64,000 nt of DNA from Clavelina lepadiformis (Eukaryota; Chordata; Ascidiacea; Aplousobranchia; Clavelinidae), in the NCBI RefSeq assembly GCF_947623445.1, contig NC_135240.1:22134001-22198000 (forward strand). The letters are read 5' to 3'. This document shows positions 1-11,648 of this stretch, piece by piece. The stretch's first letter is position 1. Each line of letters starts with the position of its first letter. The position numbers and the translations under genes are program-made. The notes below the pieces were generated by a model that did not search any database, was not told the origin of the DNA, and saw only the letters and a program-made list of their open reading frames with translations.

Positions 1-1660
1 TAAGATGGTAAGTAAGCATTGCCACCAAACCCACAAAATAGTTCCTAATTTTAGCAAATTTAAAACCAAAATGACACAAACAACTACACTATTGGAAGAT
101 GTAGAGAACATGTTCCCAATCCAATAATTTCATTTTATGGAAAGAAAATACTGAGCCTATTAACTCGTGCATTAAGTGAACTATAAGATGTGTTTTGTCA
201 AAAGTGGTTGTAGTTTTAGGCATCATCACTCACAAAAATTCGGAGCCAAATAACCGTGGTTCAAACTGTTTAAAAAGTATGGAAAATAACGCTGGATAAG
301 ACCACATGTATCATGGGTTTGTAATAGTGATATGCAGCAAGGAAGATTGTGAACCCGAATATCATGTAGGTTGACATGTATCATGTAGTCTTGCTTGTAA
401 CATGGTGTAATAGTTAAACAAATTGCTTTGTTTCAAAAATTAATGTTTAAAAAGCGATTAAAAAAGAAAAATTGTTTGGAAAATGATCTTCTTTGTAAAT
501 ACTGCTGAAATTATTTTAGCTTCGCTGAGAAACTAGATCATCATTTTTTATACAGTCAGTAAATTTGTAAGTGATATTGGGTCTAGTGCAGAACCAAATG
601 ACGTCACGAGCTGGGGCCCAGTGTACAAATGTATCCTGTGGACCCAGATAGCAGAGTTTCGAAAGAGCACACGGAGATTATTTTTATAAAATGGCATTGT
701 ACACGCTGGAATTTTACTTCTGAACACCTTAGATCTTAGCGAAAACCACCATATTGTGCAGACGGGCTGTGGACGTGGTTGTGCACTAGACGCGTAATAT
801 TGTATTCGGGTTCGCCATTCTTAGTATTCGCCTGAATCTTCCACAAAAATGATATTTGGCGAATCTATTCGGCTTTCCGTTCGTATTGACCCATCCCTAC
901 TTCGTAAGGGCTATAGTAAAACTAAATACTGAACTGTAATATTTTTCAATTTTTATGGCGCCAATGAGGAAGCCTCCAGGCACACAAGTTTGGAAACCGC
1001 TGGATTAAAAAATTAATACATATTATACAGCAGCAGGTAAGCTGTAAAATCCATAGTACATAGCGGTAGTGCTAATCAGCTAAATGTAAATTCTCTTAAC
1101 ACCCTGGTTTATGAGGTCACCGTCCATACGCGCCTTTCGTTTAAATTAAAACGTCACCATAGTCTAATATGTCTGTGGCGCGTCAAAGTGACAGCGTCTG
1201 AAAGTTCATGACCTAGGTTGGAAGTCAGTACATGTGACATGTGACCAATTTCCTATTGTCCTCTATTTGCGGTTGTAGTGGAAACTGCAAGGAGAAAAAA
1301 GCAGTTCCAATAATGTACTTTGATTGTTTACAAACGGTACAGGCTGCGCAAAATATGACAAACGAAACAATAAAAAACTGATACACCGGTAGCCGAAATC
1401 GAACGCGCGTGAAAACATTTGAGTGCGGTTTTCTTTAAACATCCATTTGTTGTGCGCTTAAGATATTCTCTGTCACTGTAATCAATCCTTGTCAATTCGT
1501 ATATTTATCTCGGCTGTTAATTTTCATGTTTTTAACGTTAGTGAATACGTCCTCTACATCTTCCAATAAGTGTAGCTGTTTGTGATATTATGGTTTTAAA
1601 TTCGTTAAACTTGGGACCTATTTTATGGGTTTGTTGGCCATGCTAACTTATAGCATTTTG
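1..1660. mobile_element. Transposon-like segment bounded by long imperfect inverted repeats
   Basis: Bases about 10-118 match the reverse complement of about 1550-1655 over roughly 105 positions, with scattered mismatches and small gaps. Shared blocks include AAACCCA, AATTTAAAACCA and TTGGAAGATGTAGAG. Two long inverted arms 1.4 kb apart suggest a fold-back or long-TIR DNA transposon. The left edge may lie outside the window, so length and target duplication cannot be judged. No transposase reading frame was seen between the arms. A copy of a small fold-back MITE lies at 579-652. About 830-900 looks like the right end of another hAT-type relic (ending GACCCATCCCTA). Confidence 0.5.
579..652 (+). 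repeat. Diverged copy of a small fold-back MITE family (GGGTCTAG ends)
   Basis: Starts GGGTCTAGTGCA and keeps the internal blocks GAGCTGGGGCC and ATCCTGTGG in the same order as the better copy at 53767-53868. A further block, TTGTGCACTAGAC near 780-792, resembles the far end of the same family. Confidence 0.45.
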
Positions 1661-1735
1661 TAGCACAATTTTATTATTGCTATTTTGCATGTTTTAAGCC
1701 CTTAGGCTTTGTCACTTTTTTCTGCCTGTTAATTG
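1625..1735 (+). repeat. Copy A of a dispersed tRNA-A-box-like module with hairpin and T-run
   Basis: Shares with 27666-27775 the ordered blocks TTGGCCATGCTAA, TTGTAGCAC, TTTTAAGCCC...GGCTTTGT (a small hairpin) and CTTTTTTC followed by GTTAATTG. It overlaps the inner side of the right inverted arm of the 1-1660 segment. The TGGCC-GTGCTAA block resembles a Pol III A box, but no convincing B box was found, so a SINE origin is only a possibility. Confidence 0.35.
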
Positions 1736-2983
1736 TCTGTGAGCATGTGTTTTATTGTGCTATAACTACAGCAGTTAACGTCATAACTTTCGCTCTGCAC
1801 AGTTAATGACAAAAAATAAACATAACAATACAAATACACATAACCTTAAAAAAAGGAATGGAGAAAATGCGCTTTGTTGGTGTCCTTGATGTAAGATGAA
1901 GATGGTCGCAAAATTTACCTGTCTGTGATGTTTACCAAAATGCTGCAGTTAAGCAGCAAAATGGAATACAGTAGTCATACTTATTCTTCAGAATCTACAT
2001 AGTGAATATCAGCTTAGCTGTTCAAAAAGTTAAAAAATTCGAGACTATGTGGTTCCCGTTTTTGCGATCATGTTGATGTTCGGTGATCATAGATTAGTTT
2101 TGCTTTATGTAACTATCTGGTTCAATTTTTCACTTATTTGTACCTACATCTTATTGGACACAGTTTATGAAGGGTTTATAGTTGCATAATATAAATATGC
2201 ATAAAAAGCGGTTTAGGTCTCCTTTTGTTTGCACTCCTGAAGTCAGTACCAAGTATTGAGGAATGTTTAAATTTTTTTGTTCATTCAAGCCTTTAATGTG
2301 CGAAAGTGAAAGAGGCACAAGTTGTTTACGTTTTCATTTTATGAACATTAGACCACTGTAGTTCAGCTATGTCCAACTGAAACGCTTTAATGGGCCAAAA
2401 ACGAAGTCAATTTATATGCTGGCCTCACACTCAATAACTAATTTCATTAGGTTAAGTTTAATATAAAGGATTAATAAGAAAAATATTGTTCTTAATTAAA
2501 GTAATTAACTTATGTTTTGCACTGTAATTGAACACATTGACATTGTTGCTGCCCAGACTGCAGAGTTTGGCATAAACGCACTCAATACTGCTTTTTATGG
2601 ACTTCAGTTCAACTTCATTTTAACTTCAGAACTGTTTGCTGCTTACTCAGTTATGAAATCATTACTTAACAATGAAATCCTCAATGAACTGCAAAAATCC
2701 TTTAGTTTAGGACACAGGAATTGACATAACTGGTTTAGTTCTGGTGACATGGTGTTGTTGACTATTACATTATATATAGTTTTGTAATACTGTAGTTTTC
2801 TATCATAGTGTTGCCTAAAAGTAGGCTGACTTGGCAATAACTTATGTTAAAGCTTTAACTATTTACAATTAAAAGACTTCAAATGTTTAGGTTAGCCAAA
2901 GTAAAGGTTTCCAGACCCACATATAGCTACATGTTATTTTGAATATTTATTTGACACAATTAGACAATTGTAAATGACTGTAA
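1661..2983. other. Intergenic DNA upstream of EIF2B5
   Basis: AT-rich sequence with no supported gene. Short open frames here have no recognisable protein character. The EIF2B5 promoter and 5' UTR should lie in the last few hundred bases, but no distinct core element was identified. Confidence 0.5.
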
Positions 2984-5900
2984 ATGGCACCAAAGAAAAA
3001 AACAAAGGAAGGCAACTTGCAGCAAGAAAATATCTTGGAAGCAGTTGTCATTGCAGACAGCTTTAATGTTAGATTCTATCCCGTTACCGCTAAAAGACCA
3101 AGAGTAAGTAACCTAGGCATTGATGATGCTGACTGACAGTTGTAAACCTTAGTTTTATATTGTTATCTTCCACAAAAAATTCAACCATACATTAATGATA
3201 GATATGTATACACATTTTGCACACCGAAATTCCCTCCATATAACACTGTTACGTGCTTGTTAATGATATTTCAATGACAACGTTTTTTTAAAGATAGGCC
3301 CATCTCTGGAAAATTTACCTGCATGTTACCTGCTTGTTTAAATGCATGTTGCTGTTTTATTTCAGTTTATTGTCGATTGTGATTATTTTGGTCCTAACTA
3401 TTCAAAATAAATTGCCTTTTTTGGATGCATATCTTTTCGGATTCAGAATTCTAGAATGCCCATCCCTATAATGCGGTATATAAGTGCATCAGATCTGTTA
3501 TTTAGCATTTTTTTATATTTTCAGTGTCTCTTTCCACTTGCTAACAAACCATTGCTCTCGTACACCCTGGAATTTTTGGCAAGATGTGGAGTAAAACATA
3601 TATTTGTATATTGCTGTCACTGTGCTGAGCAAATAAAGGATTATCTGGCACAGAGCAAATGGAGCAAACCGTGTGTATATACATGATTATTTGCATGATT
3701 GATTTGTGATGATTTGATTGCATTGCATGTCTATGATATATGCATGTTTGTGTTTTTCAATTTTTTTTCGTACTATTTTGGTCAGAAAGAGAAAAAACTT
3801 GTGCAAAATATATAAAAAGCTTTCACTACTTTTTTATGCACTTTACTCTTCATTGGCAGGTCTTCCCCTTGTCAAGTGACCACCATTGTTTCTTGTGATT
3901 TCACATCAGTTGGTGATGTGCTTAGAGACATTGACCAAAAGTCGCTTTTTGAAAGTGATTTTCTGCTTGTTCCAGGAGATGTCGTTTCAAATGCACAACT
4001 TAAAGATGCATTAAATGAGCATAAGTGAGTGAGTATATGACTGTATGTACCACTTACAGTATAGTGATATTTCATGTAGCGAAAACCCAGAAATGTGGTA
4101 CCTGTCCAAATAAAATTACCATCACTTAGTATTCCTATTTTTTGCTGTATTATTCGTTCCATCATAAGGGTTCGACGGGAAAAGGACAGAAATATTCCTC
4201 TGATGACCCTGGTGCTGCACTCATCTTCACCCACTCATCAGTCTCGAACGGTAGAAAGTGATATTGTTATAGCTTCAAATGCAGTCACAAATCGTGTCCT
4301 CCACTACCATAAGATTGCAGATAATGAGAGAAAGGTTCAGTTTCCATTGGTAAGAAGCTTATTCAGCCACTTCATCATTTAATGTTATTTTATAATTTTG
4401 TACTAAAAATTATCAAACCTTATGTTTTCTAGTACACTTATTCCATATGTAGCTTGTTGTATTTTGGAATTTTTTCCTTCTTACTAACAAATTTTGCTCC
4501 CATTTGCAGGGAATTTTTCAGTCAAAAGAAGGTCGTATAGAGATTCGATATGACTTGTCAGACACTGGAATATGGGTCTGTTCTCCACAAGTTCCACAGT
4601 TATTTACAGATAATTTTGATTATCAAACCCAGTTGGATTTTATTAAAGGAATCCTTATAAATGAAGAAGTTAGTATTTCTTTAGGGAACAGCTGACTATT
4701 TATGATATTCATATTTACATTTTTTTTTAAAAGTAAGATACATGCTATTGTAAAAACGATCTTGTATTTTAATTTTAAATATAAATACAACTAAAATGTG
4801 TCCTAAAACAAGTTTTCAGAATAGATTTATACTAAATTGGCATGTTTCTACCAACATTTTTAGACAAGTGAACAGTAGAATGCAAGTGCAAATTTGCAAT
4901 ATGACTAATATACAGTAAGTCCACTTATACTTCCTTGACTAAATTAGCGTGCTTTGCATAGTTTTTAGGAAATCAAATTCATATGCATGTTGTTCAAGAA
5001 CATTACTGTTCTCGTGTTTATAATTTTCATACTTACGATGTGGTAAGCCATGATGTGATATTTCGGTGGACGTATCCATTTGTGCCAGAAATTCATTTTG
5101 ATGATGACTATTCCATGCATCATGGTGCAAACGGTAAGAGTGTGAAAGCAATATAAGAATATAAATAAAGAAATATACATTCTGTTTTGATAATGTTTGG
5201 CTTAAATTTTTCATTTTTTGTGATTGTTTTTGTTTTCTATTTTAGGTTCTTTGTCGACTATAGGTTATACGAGTTCCTACAGCTTGCTAAGACACAATGT
5301 TTATCTTCATAATACATGTTTGCTTGGACAAAACAGCATAGTGCAGGATAATGTTGTTATCGGAAATGGTAGCAAGATAGGAAATCGGTGTTATATTTCC
5401 AACTCAGTAATTGGTGATGGTTGTTGCATTGAAGATGACTGTATTATTGAAAGTATGTTAAGAAAGAATTCACTATCAATTCACTTTGAAAATTTACAAT
5501 TACGCATAGTTCATTTCATAAACGGTATACAGGTTTTAAACAACAATTTTTAATGTTTGGAATAATAGTTCGGTCTGACGTATACATTTTATTGTATAGT
5601 TTTAGTTTCATTTTTGCAGTCTAAACAAATTTTTGTGCACCCTAATTGTAGATTCTTACCTTTGGAGTAATGTAACTGTAAAAAGCAAAAGCAAAATCCA
5701 TAGTTCATTTGTATGTGATGATGTTTCTATTCATGAAGGCGTCGTTCTTTCTGCTGGTTGCATTTTATGTGACAAGGTTGGTGCATAGGTTCTTAAAGTT
5801 TTCTACTAACAGTTATTGGATGAATGTGTAAGCATAAAGTTGAGAGATAGTTGTATTATTATTGGTTTACGTTCTGTGTTTTATGAAATGAATTTATATT

Positions 5901-7928
5901 TGTAGGTCTTGGTTGGACCATCCATCGAGCTAGAAAGCAAAATTATACACAAAAATGGTGATGATAAAACAATGGGTATCGTGGCTGACAAGGTGAAACA
6001 AACATTTTAACATTACTTTTTATAATAAGCATGCATTTGTAATTAAGTATTTTAGCATGCATGGTCGTTAATCATCATAAGATACTTGTCACATGTGGGT
6101 GCATAACTTGATTTTATATAGAGATGCGATATACATAACACAGATTTTTTGTTAAATTTTAAAATAGCAATCCTTTGATACAAGTCTCGTTGGTGAAAAT
6201 GGGGAAGGTTACATATGGCATAAGGATGTAGATGTTGAAGCTGATAATGATAGAGCTTTGTCAAAGGCACTGTGGGGTAAGTGACGTAACGTGTTTTGAT
6301 AGCAATTTGAATCCAATTTTTAATTCCTGAATTGTGGAAAACAATTTCAAAAATGTTTACTTGCATTATAGTAATACTTAGTGCAGTATATAATTGGTAT
6401 GTGATGTGTTAGTGGAATATAGGTAGTTGGAAAGTTAGCTATGCACTGTCTTTTCTCTAGATGTTTAATAATTAGTTTATTTTCGTTAATACCTTATATT
6501 ATACTGTTAAACATTTGAAAAATTATTCAACAGTATAATTCTGTGCTATTTTTTAGGTTTGTCGCTGCATGATCATAACAAACAAAAGCTAACTGCTGAT
6601 TCTTCGGAAGAGAGCAATTCAGAAAATGATATCTCATCAGCTGGAGAAGAGAGTGATTTTCAAGAGGAATCAGAAGAAGATGCATTTGATGACTTATCGA
6701 GTAAGCATAATGCTTGTTTTCCTTTTATCGAGTTGAGATTTTGTTTACAGGATGAAATTTTACTGACAGCACCAAAATGATAGCTTAATGTTTGGTTGAA
6801 AAGTTTTCGTCTTTTTGTCAAAGAATAGTTGTGAAAAGTTTTTTTTTGACAAATGTTTCAATAGATTTTGAAAAGGAAGTTAAAGAAAGCCTCCAAAGGG
6901 GATATGAAGAGAAGGTCCAGTGTGACAACCTTGTTTTAGAGGTAAAAGTTCTTAGTATTGGTGAATGTTTCTACTGTGTTGTGTTAAAGTGGTTGACCAA
7001 CTTTTTCAACTCACGCTTGACCAAGTGTGCAACATTGGTAGAATGTATCGTAGATGACAAGTGGAAATCACAACCATAAAGCTCTTAGTATAAGTTTCAA
7101 AAACGACTCGAATTATTCTGCCAAGTGCTTGGAATAACATTAATGACAGCCTTTGATGCACTCCGACTGTGTTTAAATATTTTGACCTTTTCGTTTCTGT
7201 TTAACTTTTCGTTCACAAAAGGAAACACTTAATAACTAAAAGTTTTACAATTTTTTTTACCTAGGTTAATTCGTCTAAATATGCCTACAATATGTCCATG
7301 CGAGATGTTATTCAAACGATTGCCAAATCACTTTTGGAAATAGCTGCTGCTCAAAGTATGGATGCAACCTCCTATTTTGCTACCTTAAAAGAAGTATACC
7401 AATTTTGGATATTTTTTCAAAAGGTGTTGTTAAGATTGCAGTTACTAACTTATTGGTTGTTCTCTTGCTTAGGTTCTACTACATTTTCTTCCATTGCTAT
7501 GTAATTATAACAAAACTGCATCATCCCAACTTGATTATCTGTATGCGCTGGAAGAGTATGCCGTGTCTCATGTAAATTTTGCAAACAGCTTGATAAAGGT
7601 ATTGTGAAAGTTTTGATATGTTGGTGGACTTTGTGTTAATTGTGTTGTGATTTTTACACTCATGTCCATGATTTTGTCATTTGTTTTGTAAGGTTTTCAT
7701 GTTATTGTATGAAAAAGATGTTTTGTCAGAAGAAGTCATACTTCATTGGAATTCAAAACCGGGAAATTATAAAGATGTTATTACATCACAAGAAATTCGA
7801 CGAAAGGTTGGCTACTAAAATAGTTAACGTGTAGTCCCTTGTTCCGTGTTAAAACATTTTGCTTGTTGCAGGTTGAAAAGTTTATTCAGTGGTTGGTGGA
7901 AGCAGAAGAGGAAGATTCAGATGAATGA
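2984..7928 (+). CDS. EIF2B5: Translation initiation factor eIF2B subunit epsilon (catalytic GEF subunit)
   Basis: eIF2B is the cytosolic exchange factor that recycles eIF2-GDP to eIF2-GTP; epsilon carries the catalytic activity. Sixteen exons join in phase: 2984-3103, 3525-3670, 3860-4024, 4169-4349, 4510-4672, 4969-5133, 5246-5452, 5652-5776, 5906-5992, 6168-6276, 6557-6700, 6865-6941, 7265-7393, 7473-7598, 7693-7806, 7872-7928. They give 704 aa, close to human (about 721). An N-terminal nucleotidyltransferase-like domain ([24 protein letters not shown]) is followed by a left-handed beta-helix of hexapeptide repeats (about residues 310-450, [15 protein letters not shown]), an acidic linker ([10 protein letters not shown]) and a C-terminal W2/HEAT domain ending in acidic EAEEEDSDE, as in other epsilon subunits. 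The start at 2984 begins MAPKKK. The exon 5 donor (GTATTT at 4673) is the least certain junction; the more obvious GTTAGT four bases upstream breaks the phase. Confidence 0.95.
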
Positions 7929-8649
7929 TTGCATTATTTATGTAGTCCTTTATTAAAAGGATTGTCATTTGCTTTTCGTGGATTGAGCATTGCATGCATT
8001 GACAGATTTAGTGATTTCCGTGTCGTTTATTTTTCGCAATTGACATTGGGCAGTGAAAAGAATGGTGGTGACAAACATAACACAAGATGTGCATACAAAC
8101 AATCAACGAACGGGAAAAAGCAGTAGTGGCTTTAGTGAGAGGCGGTCACCTCGCCCCACTCCCAGTGTGTGAAAACGTGTTCCAAAAGAACAAACATTGC
8201 ACACGAGTATTATTAATTATTGGAATTTTTTTCGGAACAAGCGTCATCCATTGGTTGATGCAAATTAGCTGTGTAAACTGTATTTAGAGCAGGTGAATGT
8301 TGTGCGAATTGGTTCTCTCCGGCTTTGAGATTTCTTTCATATAGGCCTAGCTTAATCGTTAAATGGTCAGGTGATTTGAGGGAACCATATTTGCTTAAAT
8401 TTTGCGATATATACATGATTTTGTTGGCGTTTTACGTAATGGTAAAGAAAGTGCGTTAGACCAATCAGAGTCCGGTGTTGTTTTTCGGTACGGAAATTAT
8501 CCTCGCAAATGGTACGTTGAAAACTTGCAGGTCGCAAGTTTAGGTTAGTCTAAATTGTAGTTGAAATTTGACTTTTGTCCCAAAATTGCAGTTTTAACGT
8601 GCTATTACATAGTTACAGATATGTTATTTTATGAAATAATAGCCTAAGG
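7929..8649. other. EIF2B5 3' flank
   Basis: Probable 3' UTR and intergenic DNA. No gene or clear repeat seen. No canonical AATAAA was noticed close after the stop. Confidence 0.4.
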
Positions 8650-9092
8650 CAGGGCTTCCCAAACTTTTTTGCTCGCGACCCCTTTCAAACTTCTGAAGTT
8701 TTCCGCGACCCTTTACGTTTAAATTGATTAACAGTGCGAAATATACCTTTGTCATTAGTGACATTTATTGAGATGCAAAGACTGAATTCAAGCAACCAGT
8801 ACTCAAAGCCTACTTACTACTTTACACATATGTAGGCCACTGGAAACAAAAAAAGCACACACATTTATTCAGTGTGATTGGTGCGACTGCTTTCTGCTAC
8901 AAAGCAAGTCCAGCCGTGGCTCAACATCTGCTAATGCTGGTCTCAAGGCGGTTTTAATGTTGATTAGGCTGGAACGATATTTTGTTTTGATTGTATTTTG
9001 TACTTCGTGTAAAATTGGTATACGCTCTGCGACCCCTGACGTTCGTTACGCGACCCCTTGCGGGGTCGCGAGCCCCAGTTTGGGAAGCCCTG
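8650..9092. mobile_element. hAT-type MITE, 443 bp, with perfect 8-bp target duplication
   Basis: Terminal inverted repeats CAGGGCTTCCCAAAC / GTTTGGGAAGCCCTG are flanked by identical 8-bp duplications GCCTAAGG at 8642-8649 and 9093-9100. The inverted similarity extends inward through CTCGCGACCCC / GGGGTCGCGAG. An 8-bp duplication with CAG...CTG ends is typical of hAT elements. There is no coding capacity, so it is non-autonomous. Confidence 0.9.
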
Positions 9093-11648
9093 GCCTAAGG
9101 CATACTAAACTAAACTCACATTCAAAAATTCACGTAACACCATGAGGGATTTTTTGATTAATTGCATTTTTATTTACTTTATATTAAAATAAACAAAATT
9201 ATTAAGCCTTTTTACTACAAGCATATACAGCGCCTAAGAAGCATCATGCCTAGAGGTTGTGTTTTCTCGGCAAACCTCTGAAGAACAGCAACAAAAAATG
9301 AAGGGTGTGAGTTCTTGAGGACCACAGAGCAAATTTCAAGGAGCGAAGAAATGCACAAAAATGTGTCTGGCAGCTTATTTTTGAAAGAAAAAAAAGTTTA
9401 AACTGTGTAAATTCAAATTGGTATCCACAAAGAAGTCCTGCCATACCTTACCTACCCCCCCCCCCCCCCCAACGCCACCACTGCAGCAAAACCCGGAAGC
9501 TCAAAACGTACAAGATGGTGCTAAAACGATAGACGGTTAGCACCTCCACCAAATTCAAAATGGATGAAATAGTGTGTATAATAATTTGGTGGAACCAATT
9601 AAACAAAAGAGATTTTGGAGCTGGAGTTAAAATTTCTTGAAATCTAGCTAGCTTACCCGATTTTTGCAACAGAAGTAAGATCCACCTGCGAGAAAATTCC
9701 GTAGTCCCAACTTCCAACCATACGTGCCACTAACATACTAGTGCCTACTAAATAAGATGTCAATTTGGTTAACTCAAGTGGAAGACTAGTGGCGTAATTA
9801 AGGCGCGTTTTAGAATTTGCCGCAGCGAAGTGTTGTAAACAGATGCTTGTCTTGTAGCTTAGAATTGCCGACATAAGATTGGTGTCCTATTCAAATAAGA
9901 GTCACGACATGTTGCTCAAAAGTAGCTTAGAGAGTGCTCGAGTGCTATGATAATATAAGCCCAGGTACTTGTACAGCTTTTCTAAAACTGCAAAACTCTG
10001 GCTAACCTATATACTGCAGCTACCTATATTTCCACAACCATATGTCAATATCAAAATAGGAGCAGCATTAGGGTCAGGTAGCCGGTCTACGAAAATACCC
10101 AATGTCAGAATTTTACGAAAAAATCGCTATTTTATTATTAATGTTTGGCCCAATTTAATGGAGTTTATGCAGGTAGTAAGCAAGATGTGGGTCGAGTTTA
10201 CAAGTGCACAACCACAGGATGCCTAATTGTTTACTAGACCCCAGCTACTCGAACTGTGAGGTCATCTGCTTGTGCACTTGTATAGTAAAAAACTGATTTT
10301 CAAGCCTAAACTGACATTTTGATGTCCAGCTCAAAAACTGTGATATATATTTCATAAAATAAATGGGTTAGAAAGCCCATTTTTGTATACTTACGCATTA
10401 ACTTCTCTATGTTTCTTTACATTTTTGGCAGAGCTATCTTTTCTGTAAGTTTTTTTTATGTAATTTTTTCTTTTTGGGTCTGAATTTTGTGGTGTCGCCA
10501 GTGTACGAAAAAGATCAACAATGGCAAAATGCATTGTCATCGATAGCAATTTGACGTTAGGCTACTTGATGTCTTTGGAAAAATTGGCTATGATACCAGA
10601 TACGTTACAAAGATATTTATATACCAATTTATATCACATACAGTTGGCTTTTAATTATTTCTAATTTAGCCTAGACCCGATTTTTTGTATGGCTTATTTA
10701 AAGTATTCCACAACTTCCCAAGATACCGATTGTTTTCGCGTTTGCTACACATCGTAGACCGAGTCTTCAACCGCTGCATGATAGAAACAATTTGTTGAAT
10801 TTACCTGACGTTTTTCAGTGATGTTTGAACAAAATTTTTGCAGAATACGGCTGAATTTATTAATAAAAAATTGTCTGAAAAATTAATACTGAAAACATTG
10901 GATGTCTATGTTTATAAAACCCTCCAACCAGAAAACAGTAGACTCAGTCACTCAGCACAAGAACGTGTGAAACTGAAAAATTTTCGTTTTGTACACTGGC
11001 AGAAATTTCGTTTTTTGTACACTGGCTCCATTTGAGGAAAAACTGATCACACTGCAAAAAAGTTACAACTACTTAAAAAAACTTTTGGCTAAATGATGCA
11101 GTTCGAAAAATACAAATAAAATTCTGCATGTAATGGTATAAATTTTGTTGTTGTACGTTGAGTATAACTTGTTTTATTTAAGTTGTAATCAGCAAGATAG
11201 AGTGAATTTTCCTACATTGGCTATCCGACCCTATATGGTACTGCCATGCGGTGTAAGCACTAACATATGTAGAAACTTTTTACTGATAAGGTTTTGCCAG
11301 GTCACATTGTGCATTGCAGTGTGTAAAAAAAAGACATTGTATTTGGTTATTGTTTTTTCTGCCATACCTCGCAGGCTGGCCAAGACCAACACTGTTATGC
11401 ACATTTACTGTATGATGTAGACCATATAATTTTTGAAGAATACCCATATTCACATATTTATTTACAGAATTAATTGTATATTTTTATTATTGCTCTTTCC
11501 ATTTAAAACTTTTTTGACTTTTTCGGACAAAGCATTTTGTATGATAGTTGTAGCAAAGTGTGTAAATTCCAGCTGTAGGCATTGTTATAGATTTTACTTA
11601 CGCAATTGTAAGCTTCTTCAGTTTTGTTCAGCTTTTTCTTGTAGTAAA
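9093..11648. other. Intergenic region between EIF2B5 and the transglutaminase gene
   Basis: No supported gene. Contains a 16-base C run at 9455-9470, a fold-back MITE copy at 10193-10285, and a two-unit tandem repeat (AATTTCGTTTT..GTACACTGGC) at about 10976-11029. The rest is plain AT-rich sequence. Confidence 0.5.
10193..10285 (-). repeat. Inverted copy of the small fold-back MITE family
   Basis: Read on the minus strand it matches 53767-53868. Shared blocks (plus strand here) are AAGTGCACAACCACAGGATG, CCCCAGCTACTC, GTGAGGTCATCTG and GTGCACTTGTATAGTA. Ends are inverted relative to each other. Confidence 0.6.

Noticed and set aside
9455-9470. Run of 16 C residues
   Set aside because: A simple homopolymer. 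Nothing nearby suggests a defined function, and length may vary or be a sequencing artefact.
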